A stretch of DNA of 52,888 nt from Candidatus Onthovicinus excrementipullorum (GCA_018712345.1 DVHG01000028.1:1-52888), one strand, 5' to 3'. Positions 8,525-17,559 are shown, counted from the first letter of the stretch. Notes: generated by a model from the sequence alone, not told the origin. Program-made: numbers and translations.

Positions 8525-10273
8525 ATGAATAAAAAAGCACTTATCGCCGCCACGGCAGTACTGGCCGCGGCTGGAGCGGGAGCGGCCGGTGTGGCCGTGA
8601 TGAAAAAGAATAAGTTCTGCCCCAAATGCTATGTAAAACGTAAGATCGACAATTACAAGGCGCGCCGCGAGCCTCCGGCAGAGCGGTATAACAACGGTGC
8701 CGGACTGACCCCCATCATGGGTTGGTCCAGCTGGAACGCCTTCCGTGAGAAGATTGATGAGAACACGATCCGCGAGATCGCGGCTGCCATGTGCGACGCC
8801 GGCCTTGTGGACGCGGGGTATGTCTATCTGAATCTGGATGACTGCTGGCACTCCTCCATGCGTGATGCGGACGGCCGCCTTCAGGGAGATCTGACGAACT
8901 TCCCCAGTGGGATCCCGCAGCTTGTCAAAGATGTCAACGCCATGGGTATGAAGCTGGGCCTCTATTCCTCCAACGGAACGCTCACCTGTGAGGATCTGCC
9001 GGCGAGTCTGGGCCACGAGGCGATCGATGCCCAGACGCTGGCGGAGTGGGGAGTGGAATTCTTTAAGTACGATTTTTGCCACAATGTCCCGCTGCCCACA
9101 ATAGCGCCGGAGATTGAAAAGATCACTGTCGGCAAAGCCGGCAGCGGCGATGTCCGCACCTTTTACGCAAAAGACGCCGGTCTGGGTGGCATGGCGCGCA
9201 TCATGCCTGATGAAAAGCTGCCCAGCGGCGAGTATATCACTGGCCTGAATGCGGACGGTGGGTTTGCAGAGTTTACAAATGTAGAGGTTCCGGAGGAAGG
9301 GGATTATATCCTCACGATCGGGCTCAAGAAGTCCGGGGAGAAGGATAAATATCTGGAGATCCTCGTGAACGGGCAGGAGACGTATCAGACGACTGTTCCG
9401 GGCACAAAGACTTGGTCCGCCACGGGACGCCATCAGGTAGCCATCCGTCTGGGACAGGGGGTCAATACCATCCGCCTGTATAACCCGATTGCCAATCGGA
9501 TCGATTCTGCCGCCAAGCAGTATACCAATATGGGCCTTGAGTTGAAAAAGGCCACGGCACGTGTGGCTGCGGAACGCGGTGTTCCGGAAAAGCCGATTGT
9601 TTTCTCCATCTGCGAGTGGGGCTTCCGCAAGCCGTGGCTCTGGGGGCCCAAGGCCGGCAATATGTGGCGGACGACGGGTGACATCTGTGCCACCTGGGAA
9701 TCTATCCTCGCAATTTATGAGCGGACGGTCCGCCTGAATCAGTACGCCGGTCCCGGCGGATTCAATGATCCGGATATGCTGGAGGTCGGCAACGGCAAGC
9801 TGACCTATGATGAAAACAGAGCGCATTTCACCCTCTGGTGCATGATGGCCGCACCGCTCGTGCTGGGCAATGATATCCGCAAGCTTCGTGGCCCGGACGG
9901 CAAGATTGACCGTGAGGATAAAATCCTGAAAATTATCACCAATCGGGATATGATCGCAGTGGATCAGGATCCGCTCGGGATCCAATGCATCCGTGTCCGT
10001 TCGAACGGCCTGATGGATGTCCTTGTCAAGCCGCTCGCGGGGGATGCGGCCGCCGTCTGCTTCTTCAATAAGACGGGCAAGCCCAAAAACATGTCTGAGA
10101 GCATGCGGAAGATTGCCTCCCCCATGCAGGTGCGCCTGCCGGAGAGCAGCTATTATCAGGTGTTCGATCTGTGGGATAAGACGGTCTCCACAATCGGGGA
10201 TACGCTGACGGCGGAGGTCCCCGCTCACGGGGTGCGCGCGTTCCGCATTTCCAAGCTGGGCGGCGGTGCATAA
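8525..10273 (+). CDS. GH27 glycoside hydrolase (alpha-galactosidase type) with inserted CBM-like domain
   Basis: The 582-residue protein has a GH27 barrel: MGWSSWN near residue 70, YLNLDDCW near 105, the nucleophile Asp183 in FFKYDFCHN, the acid/base Asp386 in RTTGDI, and GGFNDPDMLEVGNG after it. Family members release alpha-linked galactose or N-acetylgalactosamine. About 135 extra residues (roughly 208-342) between the two catalytic Asp split the barrel; their pattern (VPEEGDYILTIGL, ILVNGQ, GVNTIRLYN) resembles CBM35/CBM6 beta-sandwiches. The N-terminus has one hydrophobic Ala-rich segment (about 4-26) followed by a very basic stretch (KKNKFCPKCYVKRK), so it is probably a membrane anchor of uncertain direction rather than a cleaved signal. 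ATG 8525 is preferred to GTG 8516 for its ribosome site. Confidence 0.85.
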   Translation: MNKKALIAATAVLAAAGAGAAGVAVMKKNKFCPKCYVKRKIDNYKARREPPAERYNNGAGLTPIMGWSSWNAFREKIDENTIREIAAAMCDAGLVDAGYVYLNLDDCWHSSMRDADGRLQGDLTNFPSGIPQLVKDVNAMGMKLGLYSSNGTLTCEDLPASLGHEAIDAQTLAEWGVEFFKYDFCHNVPLPTIAPEIEKITVGKAGSGDVRTFYAKDAGLGGMARIMPDEKLPSGEYITGLNADGGFAEFTNVEVPEEGDYILTIGLKKSGEKDKYLEILVNGQETYQTTVPGTKTWSATGRHQVAIRLGQGVNTIRLYNPIANRIDSAAKQYTNMGLELKKATARVAAERGVPEKPIVFSICEWGFRKPWLWGPKAGNMWRTTGDICATWESILAIYERTVRLNQYAGPGGFNDPDMLEVGNGKLTYDENRAHFTLWCMMAAPLVLGNDIRKLRGPDGKIDREDKILKIITNRDMIAVDQDPLGIQCIRVRSNGLMDVLVKPLAGDAAAVCFFNKTGKPKNMSESMRKIASPMQVRLPESSYYQVFDLWDKTVSTIGDTLTAEVPAHGVRAFRISKLGGGA

Positions 10274-10383
10274 AGGCGCGCTCCATTTGACCGCTGTACA
10301 GACGCTCGGGCCAGATGCCCGGGCGTGCTGTTTGCCGCCCAGCCGTATGACGGCTGCTGATAATCAGAAGTGGAGGAACGGGA

Positions 10384-11418
10384 ATGCTCACAAGGATCAA
10401 GACTTTTTTCCGCCGGATGCGCGGATTCGATTTTAAGCGCCTGTGGATGCTGGTGACGGAGACGGCGGAGGAGTCCGGACGCAACCGGCTGGCACTGCTG
10501 ATCGACATGGTCTGGTGCGCGGTGTTTTATGGCACGGGTTATTTGGACTACCGTGTGTTCGGTTTTGCGTGGGTGCGTGATCGCGCCAAGCGGCGGACTT
10601 TTATGACCATGAATCACAATTTACAGCTTGTGCGCAATGTCAATGATAAGGCGTATGACGCGATTTTTTCCGATAAGGCGCGCTTCAATGAGCGATTTGC
10701 CCGCTTTATCGGGCGGAAGTGGATTGATCTGCGTAACAGTGATTATCCGGAGTTTGAGGCCTTTATCCGGGATCGGAAGTTCATCTTTGCCAAGGTGACG
10801 GATGGGTTTGGCGGCGTCGGGGTGGAACGGATCTGTGTCTCCCAGTTTGACAATAAAAAGGATCTGTACGACTCTCTTCTGGAGAAACGCCAGTTTATCA
10901 TTGAGGAACGCATCCCCCAGCACCCGGAAATGGACCGGCTGTGCCCAACCTCTATCAACACCCTACGTATCACCACGGTGCTTGCCAAGGGGACGGCCCA
11001 TGTGATGTATGTGCTCGTGCGTATGGGCAATGGGACCAAGGCGGTAGACAATATCTCCAGCGGCGGCATGTACTGCCGCGTCTCCGAGGACGGAGTGATC
11101 CGTGTACCGGCCTTCTGTGATAAGACTGGTAAGTGCTATGAGACGCATCCCTCCACCGGAACCGAACTGATCGGGTTTCAGATTCCGTATTTTAAAGAGG
11201 CGGTGGAGATGGTCAAACACGCCGCGCTCGTGGTCCCACAGATCCGGTATGTCGGCTGGGATGCCGCCATCACGCCGGATGGACCGGTGCTGATTGAGGG
11301 CAATACGATCCCCGGGTACGATATGTGCCAGAACTATTACCACCAGGGCGATAACCATATCGGTATCCTCCCGAAATTTCAGGAAATTTTCGGGGAGAAT
11401 CTCTCCAACTTTTCATGA
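10384..11418 (+). CDS. Sugar-transfer-associated ATP-grasp protein
   Basis: The 344-residue protein resembles the ATP-grasp group linked to sugar and capsule genes (ATPgrasp_ST type). Visible hallmarks are a lysine in FIFAKVTDGFGGVGV (about residues 136-150), the segment FIIEERIPQHPEM near 180, an acidic strand in GWDAAITPDGPVLIEGN near 305, and the family-typical SINTLRITTV near 195. ATP-grasp enzymes join a carboxylate to an amine or thiol through an acyl-phosphate, but the substrate here cannot be read from sequence. It follows GH27 after 110 bases with no promoter or terminator between them, and ends the operon at a strong terminator. Confidence 0.8.
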   Translation: MLTRIKTFFRRMRGFDFKRLWMLVTETAEESGRNRLALLIDMVWCAVFYGTGYLDYRVFGFAWVRDRAKRRTFMTMNHNLQLVRNVNDKAYDAIFSDKARFNERFARFIGRKWIDLRNSDYPEFEAFIRDRKFIFAKVTDGFGGVGVERICVSQFDNKKDLYDSLLEKRQFIIEERIPQHPEMDRLCPTSINTLRITTVLAKGTAHVMYVLVRMGNGTKAVDNISSGGMYCRVSEDGVIRVPAFCDKTGKCYETHPSTGTELIGFQIPYFKEAVEMVKHAALVVPQIRYVGWDAAITPDGPVLIEGNTIPGYDMCQNYYHQGDNHIGILPKFQEIFGENLSNFS

Positions 11419-11444
11419 GACATTATTTTAAGAATAATTTTTCA

Positions 11445-11476
11445 GCAGGCGCACCCATCGGGTGCGCCTGCTTTTT
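11445..11476. terminator. Terminator of the rsmD-ATP-grasp operon
   Basis: A perfect 12-base stem (11445-11456 with 11460-11471) with a 3-base loop is followed by five T. It cleanly separates the upstream operon from the dcw cluster. Confidence 0.92.
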
Positions 11477-11551
11477 GTCATTCCTGGGGAGTTTATGGAA
11501 AATCAGGAAATAATTGTCTATTCTGCACAGCAAGTTTTTGTAAGCAGGGGC

Positions 11552-11580
11552 TTGCTTTATCTGAGAAAAGGGGCTATAAT
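11552..11580 (+). promoter_or_regulatory. Promoter of the dcw (division/cell wall) cluster
   Basis: TTGCTT (11552-11557) and TATAAT (11575-11580) are 17 bases apart. The predicted transcript starts about 130 bases before mraZ, leaving room for the MraZ-type boxes that follow. The interval 11419-11717 holds only the terminator, this promoter and those boxes. Confidence 0.75.
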
Positions 11581-11615
11581 AATCCCAAGTGGTGGACTTA
11601 GGGGCGAAAAGGTGT

Positions 11616-11635
11616 AATTTCCCACAGTTTCCACC
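11616..11635 (-). promoter_or_regulatory. Candidate MraZ operator boxes
   Basis: Read on the minus strand, GTGGAAA and GTGGGAAA lie close together, about one helical turn apart. MraZ is known to bind clustered GTGG/TGGG-type repeats in front of its own gene. A further GGTGGAAA lies on the plus strand at about 11642. Autorepression of the dcw cluster is therefore likely, although the exact repeat geometry differs between species. Confidence 0.45.
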
Positions 11636-11717
11636 AGCGGCCGGTGGAAAATTCACCCGCAATCAGGAGTGGGCGGATTCCGGCCGGGATTTTGGGGAGA
11701 ACGGAGGCGACGGTACA

Positions 11718-12143
11718 GTGGGCTTTCTTGGCGAATATGAACACAATATCGATCAGAAAAACCGTGTGTTCATTCCGGCAAAGTTCCGCGAGGCCCTCGG
11801 GGAGTCTTTCACCCTGTGCCGCGCCCCGATGGAAAAGTGCATCTTCGTCTACCCGGATGAAAAGTGGGAGGAGCTCACCCGCGAGGTCAGCGCCCAGTCC
11901 AACACGCTGGAGGCGCGCCAGCGCCAGCGCCTTTTTTTCCGTGGGTCACAGACGGTGGAGCCGGACAAGCAGGGGCGTATCACCATCCCGCAGAAGCTGT
12001 GCGACTATGCTGGGATTACCCGGGAGGTCGTTGTCTTCGGTGCCGATACCCGCGTGGAGCTGTGGGATCGTGAGACGTTTGAGCAGGCAATGGATGAGGC
12101 GGGAGCGCTTGATCCCGCCGACGGGATGGATGTCCACTATTGA
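11718..12143 (+). CDS. mraZ: Transcriptional regulator MraZ
   Basis: MraZ is a DNA-binding protein of the AbrB-like double-psi-barrel type that represses its own division and cell wall cluster. The 141-residue protein has the conserved start GFLGEYEHNIDQKNR and two repeated halves with the DxKxRxxxP-type signatures (DQKNRVFIP and DKQGRITIP). The frame is open from 11589, but the family N-terminus and a GGAGG ten bases before it point to GTG 11718. It heads the 14-kb cluster. Confidence 0.93.
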   Translation: MGFLGEYEHNIDQKNRVFIPAKFREALGESFTLCRAPMEKCIFVYPDEKWEELTREVSAQSNTLEARQRQRLFFRGSQTVEPDKQGRITIPQKLCDYAGITREVVVFGADTRVELWDRETFEQAMDEAGALDPADGMDVHY

Positions 12144-12160
12144 TAGCTGGGGAGAAGTCT

Positions 12161-13084
12161 ATGGCCTTTGAGCATAAGAGCGTCCTGTTCCGGGAGGCGA
12201 TTGACGCGCTGAATATCCGGCCCGGCGGCATCTATATGGACCTGACGGCGGGCGGCGGCGGTCACTCCGCCGCGATTTTGGACAGGCTCGGCGATGCGGG
12301 CCGACTGATTTGCGTGGATCAGGATCCGGATGCGATCGCTGCGCTCAGCGTCCGCTTTTCCGGCGAGGAAAGGGTGACAGTTGTTCGCCGCAATTTCAGC
12401 GAGGTTCAGGAGATTCTCAACGGGCTCGGGATTGCGGGGATTGACGGCGCTCTGATGGATATAGGTGTGAGTTCGCATCAGCTTGATACGCCGGAGCGCG
12501 GTTTCTCCTTCCACAGCGACGCACCGCTTGACATGCGGATGAGTCAGAGCGGAATGAGCGCAGCAGATGTGGTCAACAGTTACAGTGAGCAGGATCTGCG
12601 GCGCGTGATCCGGGATTACGGGGAGGAGCGCTTTGCAGGACGGATCGCGCAGGAGATCGTCCGTCAGCGGCGTACAGGCTCCATCCGCACAACGTTTGAG
12701 CTGATCGATATCATCAAGCGTGCCATGCCCGCGGCGGCCCAGCGGGATGGGCATCCGGCGCGCCGGACCTTTCAGGCGATCCGCATTGAGGTCAACGATG
12801 AATTGGGTGCGCTTTCCCGTGCACTTGACAGCGTTTTTGACACGCTGCTGCCGGGAGGGCGGCTTGCAGTCATCACCTTCCATTCCCTGGAGGACCGGAT
12901 GGTAAAGACACGTTTTGCACACTTTTGTGAGGGATGTATCTGCCCCAAGGATTTCCCCGTGTGCGTCTGCGGCAGGACGCCGCGCGGTGAGCTGGCTTTT
13001 AAATCCAGGGCGCCCTCACAGCAGGAAATTGCTGACAATCCGCGCAGCCGGAGTGCCCGGCTGCGGTGTATAATCAAGCTGTAA
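12161..13084 (+). CDS. rsmH: 16S rRNA (cytosine-1402-N4)-methyltransferase RsmH
   Basis: RsmH (MraW) N4-methylates C1402 in the 30S P site using SAM. The 307-residue protein has the SAM-binding loop MDLTAGGGGHSAAIL (about residues 26-40), the DIGVSSHQLD motif near 105, and the conserved late segment VITFHSLEDRMVK. Length is normal. ATG 12161 has a GGGGAG site; an upstream TTG in the same frame overlaps mraZ and is not needed. Confidence 0.96.
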   Translation: MAFEHKSVLFREAIDALNIRPGGIYMDLTAGGGGHSAAILDRLGDAGRLICVDQDPDAIAALSVRFSGEERVTVVRRNFSEVQEILNGLGIAGIDGALMDIGVSSHQLDTPERGFSFHSDAPLDMRMSQSGMSAADVVNSYSEQDLRRVIRDYGEERFAGRIAQEIVRQRRTGSIRTTFELIDIIKRAMPAAAQRDGHPARRTFQAIRIEVNDELGALSRALDSVFDTLLPGGRLAVITFHSLEDRMVKTRFAHFCEGCICPKDFPVCVCGRTPRGELAFKSRAPSQQEIADNPRSRSARLRCIIKL

Positions 13085-13124
13085 CATGATTTTTTTGTGA
13101 GTTTTATGAAAGGAGGCGGGTCAA

Positions 13125-13652
13125 ATGGCTTCGTCCAATGCATATGATCTGCGGCTGTTCGAACCGAACACGGCCCCCAGACGGGCGCCGCGCAGGGAGC
13201 CGGAACGGCGGCCAAAACCGAAAATTGTCAAGCGGCCCGCCCCCACGGCCGCTCAACTCCGCGCGCAGCAGCGGGCCGCATTCCGCCAGACGGTAAAGGT
13301 GCTCTCCCTCTCTGCGCTGGTGCTGGTCCTTTTTGCGGCGCGCCTGTATGGGAGTGCCCGGCTTGACGAGGTGAACCATCAGGTGGCGGACCTTGAGGAT
13401 CAGCTGAGCATTGTCACCAGTGAGAACACACGTCTGAATATGGAGCTCAAATCCAAGGTGTCACTTGAGCGTGTGGATGAGTATGCGACCAATGTCCTCG
13501 GCATGGTCAAGCAGGGGAGCTATCAGATTGAGTACGTGGATCTGTCCGCAGCGGACGGCGTCGTCGTTGCGAACGGAGAGCAGACGGGGAACAGCGCACA
13601 GCAGGAGAATTCTTCCTCGTTTTTTGAGAAGATAAAGGCATATCTTTCATAG
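13125..13652 (+). CDS. ftsL: FtsL-type cell division protein
   Basis: FtsL is a bitopic membrane protein that joins DivIB/FtsQ and DivIC/FtsB to activate the FtsW-PBP septal synthase. The 175-residue protein has a basic, Pro/Arg-rich cytoplasmic tail (residues 1-50), one membrane segment (about 52-70, LSLSALVLVLFAARLYG) and an extracellular coiled coil (about 75-125). Sequence similarity in this family is low, so the call rests on topology and position between rsmH and the penicillin-binding protein. The Ser-rich C-terminal 40 residues look disordered. AAAGGAGG precedes the ATG. Confidence 0.85.
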   Translation: MASSNAYDLRLFEPNTAPRRAPRREPERRPKPKIVKRPAPTAAQLRAQQRAAFRQTVKVLSLSALVLVLFAARLYGSARLDEVNHQVADLEDQLSIVTSENTRLNMELKSKVSLERVDEYATNVLGMVKQGSYQIEYVDLSAADGVVVANGEQTGNSAQQENSSSFFEKIKAYLS

Positions 13653-13824
13653 GCGCTGTGTATGTTTCAGTGGGGAGTTTTGTAGGGCGGGCACCTGACT
13701 GTGCGCGGGATGACTGCGTACGCCGGTGAACGCCCTGTTTTATTACGGGAACGGGGAACAAATACCCGACAATTTTCCCGCGTGGCAGTGATTTTAAGGA
13801 TCGGTCTGAAAGGAGCGGTGCCGC

Positions 13825-16068
13825 ATGGCAAAGAGATCAACACGAATGATAGCAAAGCGTTCCATGGCGGTGGCCCTTGCGATTATATTTGCCGGTTTTG
13901 GCGCGGGTGTCGTAAGTCTGGCGAGGATCCAGCTGATCCACGGGGAGGAGTATAAGGAGAAGGCGCGCATGCAGCAGCTGAGCGATACCACGATCAGCCC
14001 GCAGCGCGGCACAATCTATGACTGTAACGGTGAGGTTCTCGGTGAGAGCGCCACCGCATGGCAGGTCTATATTGTCCCCTCCAAGATTGAGACGGATGAG
14101 CAGATGGAGCTGACTGTTGAGGGGCTGAGCACCATTCTGGAGATGGATGCCGAGACGGTGCGTAAAAAAGCCTCACAGAGCCAGTATAACTATGTGTCTG
14201 TCAAGGAAGGGGTCGAAAACGATACCAAAAATGCGCTGGCCGCCTTTATCGACGAGCACCGAGAGGATCAGGCGCTCCACACCATCATCGGGTTTGATCC
14301 GGATACCAAGCGGTATTATCCATACAATAATTTTGCCTCCTCGGTCATTGGATTCACCGGATCGGATGACGAGGGCCGCGCCGGCCTGGAGCTTCAGTAT
14401 AACGAGGAGTTGACCGGCACGCCCGGTCGCATTATCACGGCTAAAGACGGCGCACAGGACGATATGGCCAATCAGTATGAGTCCACGTATGATGCCAAGC
14501 AGGGGGACGGCCTTGTTTTGACAATCGACAGGGTGATTCAGTACTATCTGGAGAAGAGCCTGAAACAGGCGTATATTGACACGCAGGCGAAAAGTACCTA
14601 TGGCATCGTGATGGATGTGGATACCGGCGCCATTCTCGCCATGGCCACCCTGCCCGACTATAATCTCAATGAGCCGCGCGTAGTGGCCGATGCCTCTGTT
14701 CAGGCAAAGCTGGATGCCATTCAGGATGAGTCCGAGCGGAGCAAGGCGGAGGGGGAGGCCCTGTACAGCCAGTGGCGCAACCGGGCGATCAGTGATACGT
14801 ATGAGCCCGGCTCCGTTTTTAAGATCTTTGTAGCGGCGGCGGCACTGGAGGAAAATGCGGTCACTCTGGATACCACATACACCTGTACGGGCAGCATTAC
14901 CCCCTCCTTCCGCAATAAGCCGATCTACTGCTCCAACCATGCGGGCCACGGGACGGAGAATTTTACCCAGGGCCTGATGAATTCGTGCAATCCCTTCTTT
15001 GTCACCGTCGGTTTGGAATTGGGGACCGAAAAGTTTTACCAGTACTATGAGGCATTCGGCTTTACGGAAAAAACGGGGATTGACCTACCCGCCGAGGCGG
15101 CGCCCGTGGCAGGGGTCACCTATTATGCCAAGGATAAATTTACCGTGTCCGACCTGGCGAGTTCCTCATTCGGTCAGACCTTCCAGGTCAGTTCCATCCA
15201 GATGATTACGGCCGCCTGTGCTATCGGCAACGGCGGCAAGCTGATGCAGCCGTACATCGTTAAAGCACGGGTGGATGCGGACGGCAACACGATTGCCGAA
15301 ACGAAGCCCACGGTCAAGCGCCAGGTCATCTCTGAGAAGGTGTCCCAGGAGGTGCTCGGGATGATGGAGCAGGTCGTCAGGGGCGGTACGGGGCGCAACG
15401 GATACGTGGCCGGGTACCGCGTGGCGGGCAAAACCGGTACATCCGAAAAGCTGAGCGGTACGGATGCGAGCGCGCGCATCGCCTCCTTTGTAGGCATGGC
15501 GCCCGCCAATGATCCCAAGATTGCCGTGCTGATCGTCGTCGATGAGCCCAAGGGGCAGACGGGCGGCGGCGCGGTCGCGGCGCCTGTGGCGGCGGAAGTC
15601 ATCGAGAACACGATGAACTATTTGAACATTGAACCGCAGTATACAGAGGAGGAGCTTGCCACGCTGGACCTGAAGACGCCCACGGTTACCAATCTGAGTG
15701 TCTCCGAGGCCAAGCAGAAAATTGAGGCAGAGGGACTGACACCCAAGGTGATCGGCGATGGGGATACCGTCTCCTATCAGATGCCGGAGGCGGGGCAGAC
15801 GATTGCGAAGAACGGGGTCGTTGTCCTTTACACGGAGCAGGATTCAGAGCGCAGCAAGGTCAAGGTGCCCGATCTGTCTAACCTCAGTGTGGCGGAGGCC
15901 AGCAGGCGCGCCCTGAACGCCGGGCTGAATATCCGCATTGCCGGGATCACCAGCGGTGAGGGGATCGTCTCCTACCGGCAGAGTATTGATAAGGATACGG
16001 AGGTCGAGGCGGGGACAATCATAACCGTCTACTTCAAGACCAATACTAATATCGACGATTTGGCATAG
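13825..16068 (+). CDS. ftsI: Class B penicillin-binding protein with two PASTA domains
   Basis: The 747-residue protein is a septal peptidoglycan transpeptidase of the PBP2B/SpoVD type. It has an N-terminal membrane anchor (about residues 14-34), a dimerisation domain starting near ISPQRGTIYD, and a transpeptidase domain with catalytic Ser330 in SVFK, the SCN motif near 386-388 and KTGTS near 535-539. Two PASTA domains follow (about 610-675 and 680-745). B. subtilis carries two such genes here (pbpB and spoVD); this cluster has only one, so whether it serves vegetative division, spore cortex or both cannot be read. AAAGGAG precedes the ATG. Confidence 0.93.
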   Translation: MAKRSTRMIAKRSMAVALAIIFAGFGAGVVSLARIQLIHGEEYKEKARMQQLSDTTISPQRGTIYDCNGEVLGESATAWQVYIVPSKIETDEQMELTVEGLSTILEMDAETVRKKASQSQYNYVSVKEGVENDTKNALAAFIDEHREDQALHTIIGFDPDTKRYYPYNNFASSVIGFTGSDDEGRAGLELQYNEELTGTPGRIITAKDGAQDDMANQYESTYDAKQGDGLVLTIDRVIQYYLEKSLKQAYIDTQAKSTYGIVMDVDTGAILAMATLPDYNLNEPRVVADASVQAKLDAIQDESERSKAEGEALYSQWRNRAISDTYEPGSVFKIFVAAAALEENAVTLDTTYTCTGSITPSFRNKPIYCSNHAGHGTENFTQGLMNSCNPFFVTVGLELGTEKFYQYYEAFGFTEKTGIDLPAEAAPVAGVTYYAKDKFTVSDLASSSFGQTFQVSSIQMITAACAIGNGGKLMQPYIVKARVDADGNTIAETKPTVKRQVISEKVSQEVLGMMEQVVRGGTGRNGYVAGYRVAGKTGTSEKLSGTDASARIASFVGMAPANDPKIAVLIVVDEPKGQTGGGAVAAPVAAEVIENTMNYLNIEPQYTEEELATLDLKTPTVTNLSVSEAKQKIEAEGLTPKVIGDGDTVSYQMPEAGQTIAKNGVVVLYTEQDSERSKVKVPDLSNLSVAEASRRALNAGLNIRIAGITSGEGIVSYRQSIDKDTEVEAGTIITVYFKTNTNIDDLA

Positions 16069-16095
16069 ACGGACGGCAAGAGAGGAGGATGTACC

Positions 16096-17535
16096 ATGCT
16101 GCTTTCCAAGCTGCTTGAGCGCTTTGGGGTCCATCAGGAGTTTCGGGATACCGAGGTGACATACATCACAGATAATACAAAAAAAATCAAAAAGGGGTGC
16201 GTGTTTGTCTGCATCCGCGGCGCACACTTTGACGGCCATACGGCGGCGCTGGCGGCAGCGGAGCAGGGGGCTGCCGCCGTCATCGCGGAACGCGATACCG
16301 GGGCACCCAATCAGATCCTTGTACCGAACACGCGAGAGGCGTACGGCCTTCTCTGCCAGGCGTTCTACGATTATCCGGCAGAGAAGCTGACCATGATCGG
16401 TATCACCGGCACGAACGGGAAAACAACGACCGCTTTCCTGATCAAGGATATCCTGGACCGCTGTGGAAAAAAGACTGGTCTCATCGGAACGGTCAAGAAT
16501 ATGATTGGCGATCAGGAGCGCCCGGCCCACCTGACAACGCCGGACGCGCTGGAGCTCAACGAACTGCTGGCGGAGATGGTCGCTGCGGGATGCAGTCACT
16601 GTGTGATGGAGGTCTCCTCTCAGGCGCTCGACCAGGGGCGTGTAAAGGGGATCAACTTTTCAATTGCAGGATTTACGAATCTGACGCAGGACCATCTCGA
16701 CTATCATAAGACCTTCGAGGCCTATCGTGCGGCAAAGCACAAGCTGTTTGAGCAGGCGGATACGGCTGTTCTTAATATTGATGATCCGAACGCGATGGAA
16801 ATGGTGCGGGGAACAGACTGTGAAGTTATAACCCTTTCTGCTCAGTTGGACACCGCGGACTATACGGCCAAGAATGTGACGCACAAAACGCACAGCGTCA
16901 CCTATGAGCTGGTAACGAATGGCCGCATCGGCCGGGTGAAGATCGGGATTCCGGGGACCTTTACCGTCTATAATTCCATGCTGGCGGCCGTCTGCTGTAT
17001 AGCGGCCGGGGTGGATTTCAGCCGGACGGTTGAGGCGCTCAGTGCGGCCAAGGGCATCCCGGGCCGGATTGAGGTCGTCCCCACGGGGACGGACTATACC
17101 GTTATTATCGACTACGCCCACTCTCCGGACGGGCTGAAAAATATTCTGGAATCCCTGCGGGAGATCTGCGGCGAGGGCCGGATTTTAACAGTCTTCGGCT
17201 GCGGCGGGGACCGCGATAAGACTAAGCGGCCGCAGATGGGGAAAATTGCGCAGGAACGGTCCGATGTGTGCATCGTGACAAGTGACAACCCCCGTTCCGA
17301 GGATCCGGTCGCGATTATCCGCGACATTCTGGCCGGGATGCGCGAGGATCCGGAGCATGTCGTCGTGGAGCCGGACAGGACTGCGGCTATTGCACGGGCT
17401 CTGTCCATGGCGCAGGCCGGGGATATTGTGCTGCTGGCCGGCAAAGGGCATGAGACGTATCAGATCCTCAGCACGGGGACGATCCACTTTGACGAGCGGG
17501 AAAAAATACGTGAAATTTTGAAAATCGGATCATAA
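16096..17535 (+). CDS. murE: UDP-MurNAc-tripeptide synthetase, meso-DAP type
   Basis: MurE adds the third stem residue to UDP-MurNAc-L-Ala-D-Glu in the cytoplasm. The 479-residue protein has the Mur ligase P-loop GITGTNGKTTT (about residues 100-110), the central ATPase domain with HLDYHKTFEAYRAAK, and the C-terminal DNPR motif (about 398-401), which in this family reads out meso-diaminopimelate; lysine-adding enzymes differ there. The cell wall is therefore expected to be DAP-type. GAGGAGG lies before the ATG. Confidence 0.96.
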   Translation: MLLSKLLERFGVHQEFRDTEVTYITDNTKKIKKGCVFVCIRGAHFDGHTAALAAAEQGAAAVIAERDTGAPNQILVPNTREAYGLLCQAFYDYPAEKLTMIGITGTNGKTTTAFLIKDILDRCGKKTGLIGTVKNMIGDQERPAHLTTPDALELNELLAEMVAAGCSHCVMEVSSQALDQGRVKGINFSIAGFTNLTQDHLDYHKTFEAYRAAKHKLFEQADTAVLNIDDPNAMEMVRGTDCEVITLSAQLDTADYTAKNVTHKTHSVTYELVTNGRIGRVKIGIPGTFTVYNSMLAAVCCIAAGVDFSRTVEALSAAKGIPGRIEVVPTGTDYTVIIDYAHSPDGLKNILESLREICGEGRILTVFGCGGDRDKTKRPQMGKIAQERSDVCIVTSDNPRSEDPVAIIRDILAGMREDPEHVVVEPDRTAAIARALSMAQAGDIVLLAGKGHETYQILSTGTIHFDEREKIREILKIGS

Positions 17536-17559
17536 AACAGCCGTGTTTTATGGTACAAT
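17531..17559 (+). promoter_or_regulatory. Inverted repeat plus extended -10 before murF
   Basis: A perfect inverted repeat with 9-base arms (17531-17539 and 17544-17552) and a 4-base spacer overlaps the murE stop codon. It is followed directly by TGGTACAAT, an extended -10-like box (17551-17559). This may be an internal promoter with an operator in its -35 region, or an RNA hairpin that tunes expression inside the cluster. No T run follows, so it is not a normal terminator. Confidence 0.45.

Noticed and set aside
8234-10228. A 664-codon minus-strand frame opposite the GH27 gene
   Set aside because: The plus strand holds clear GH27 catalytic motifs. The long antisense frame is a by-product of codon bias, with no ribosome site or family similarity.
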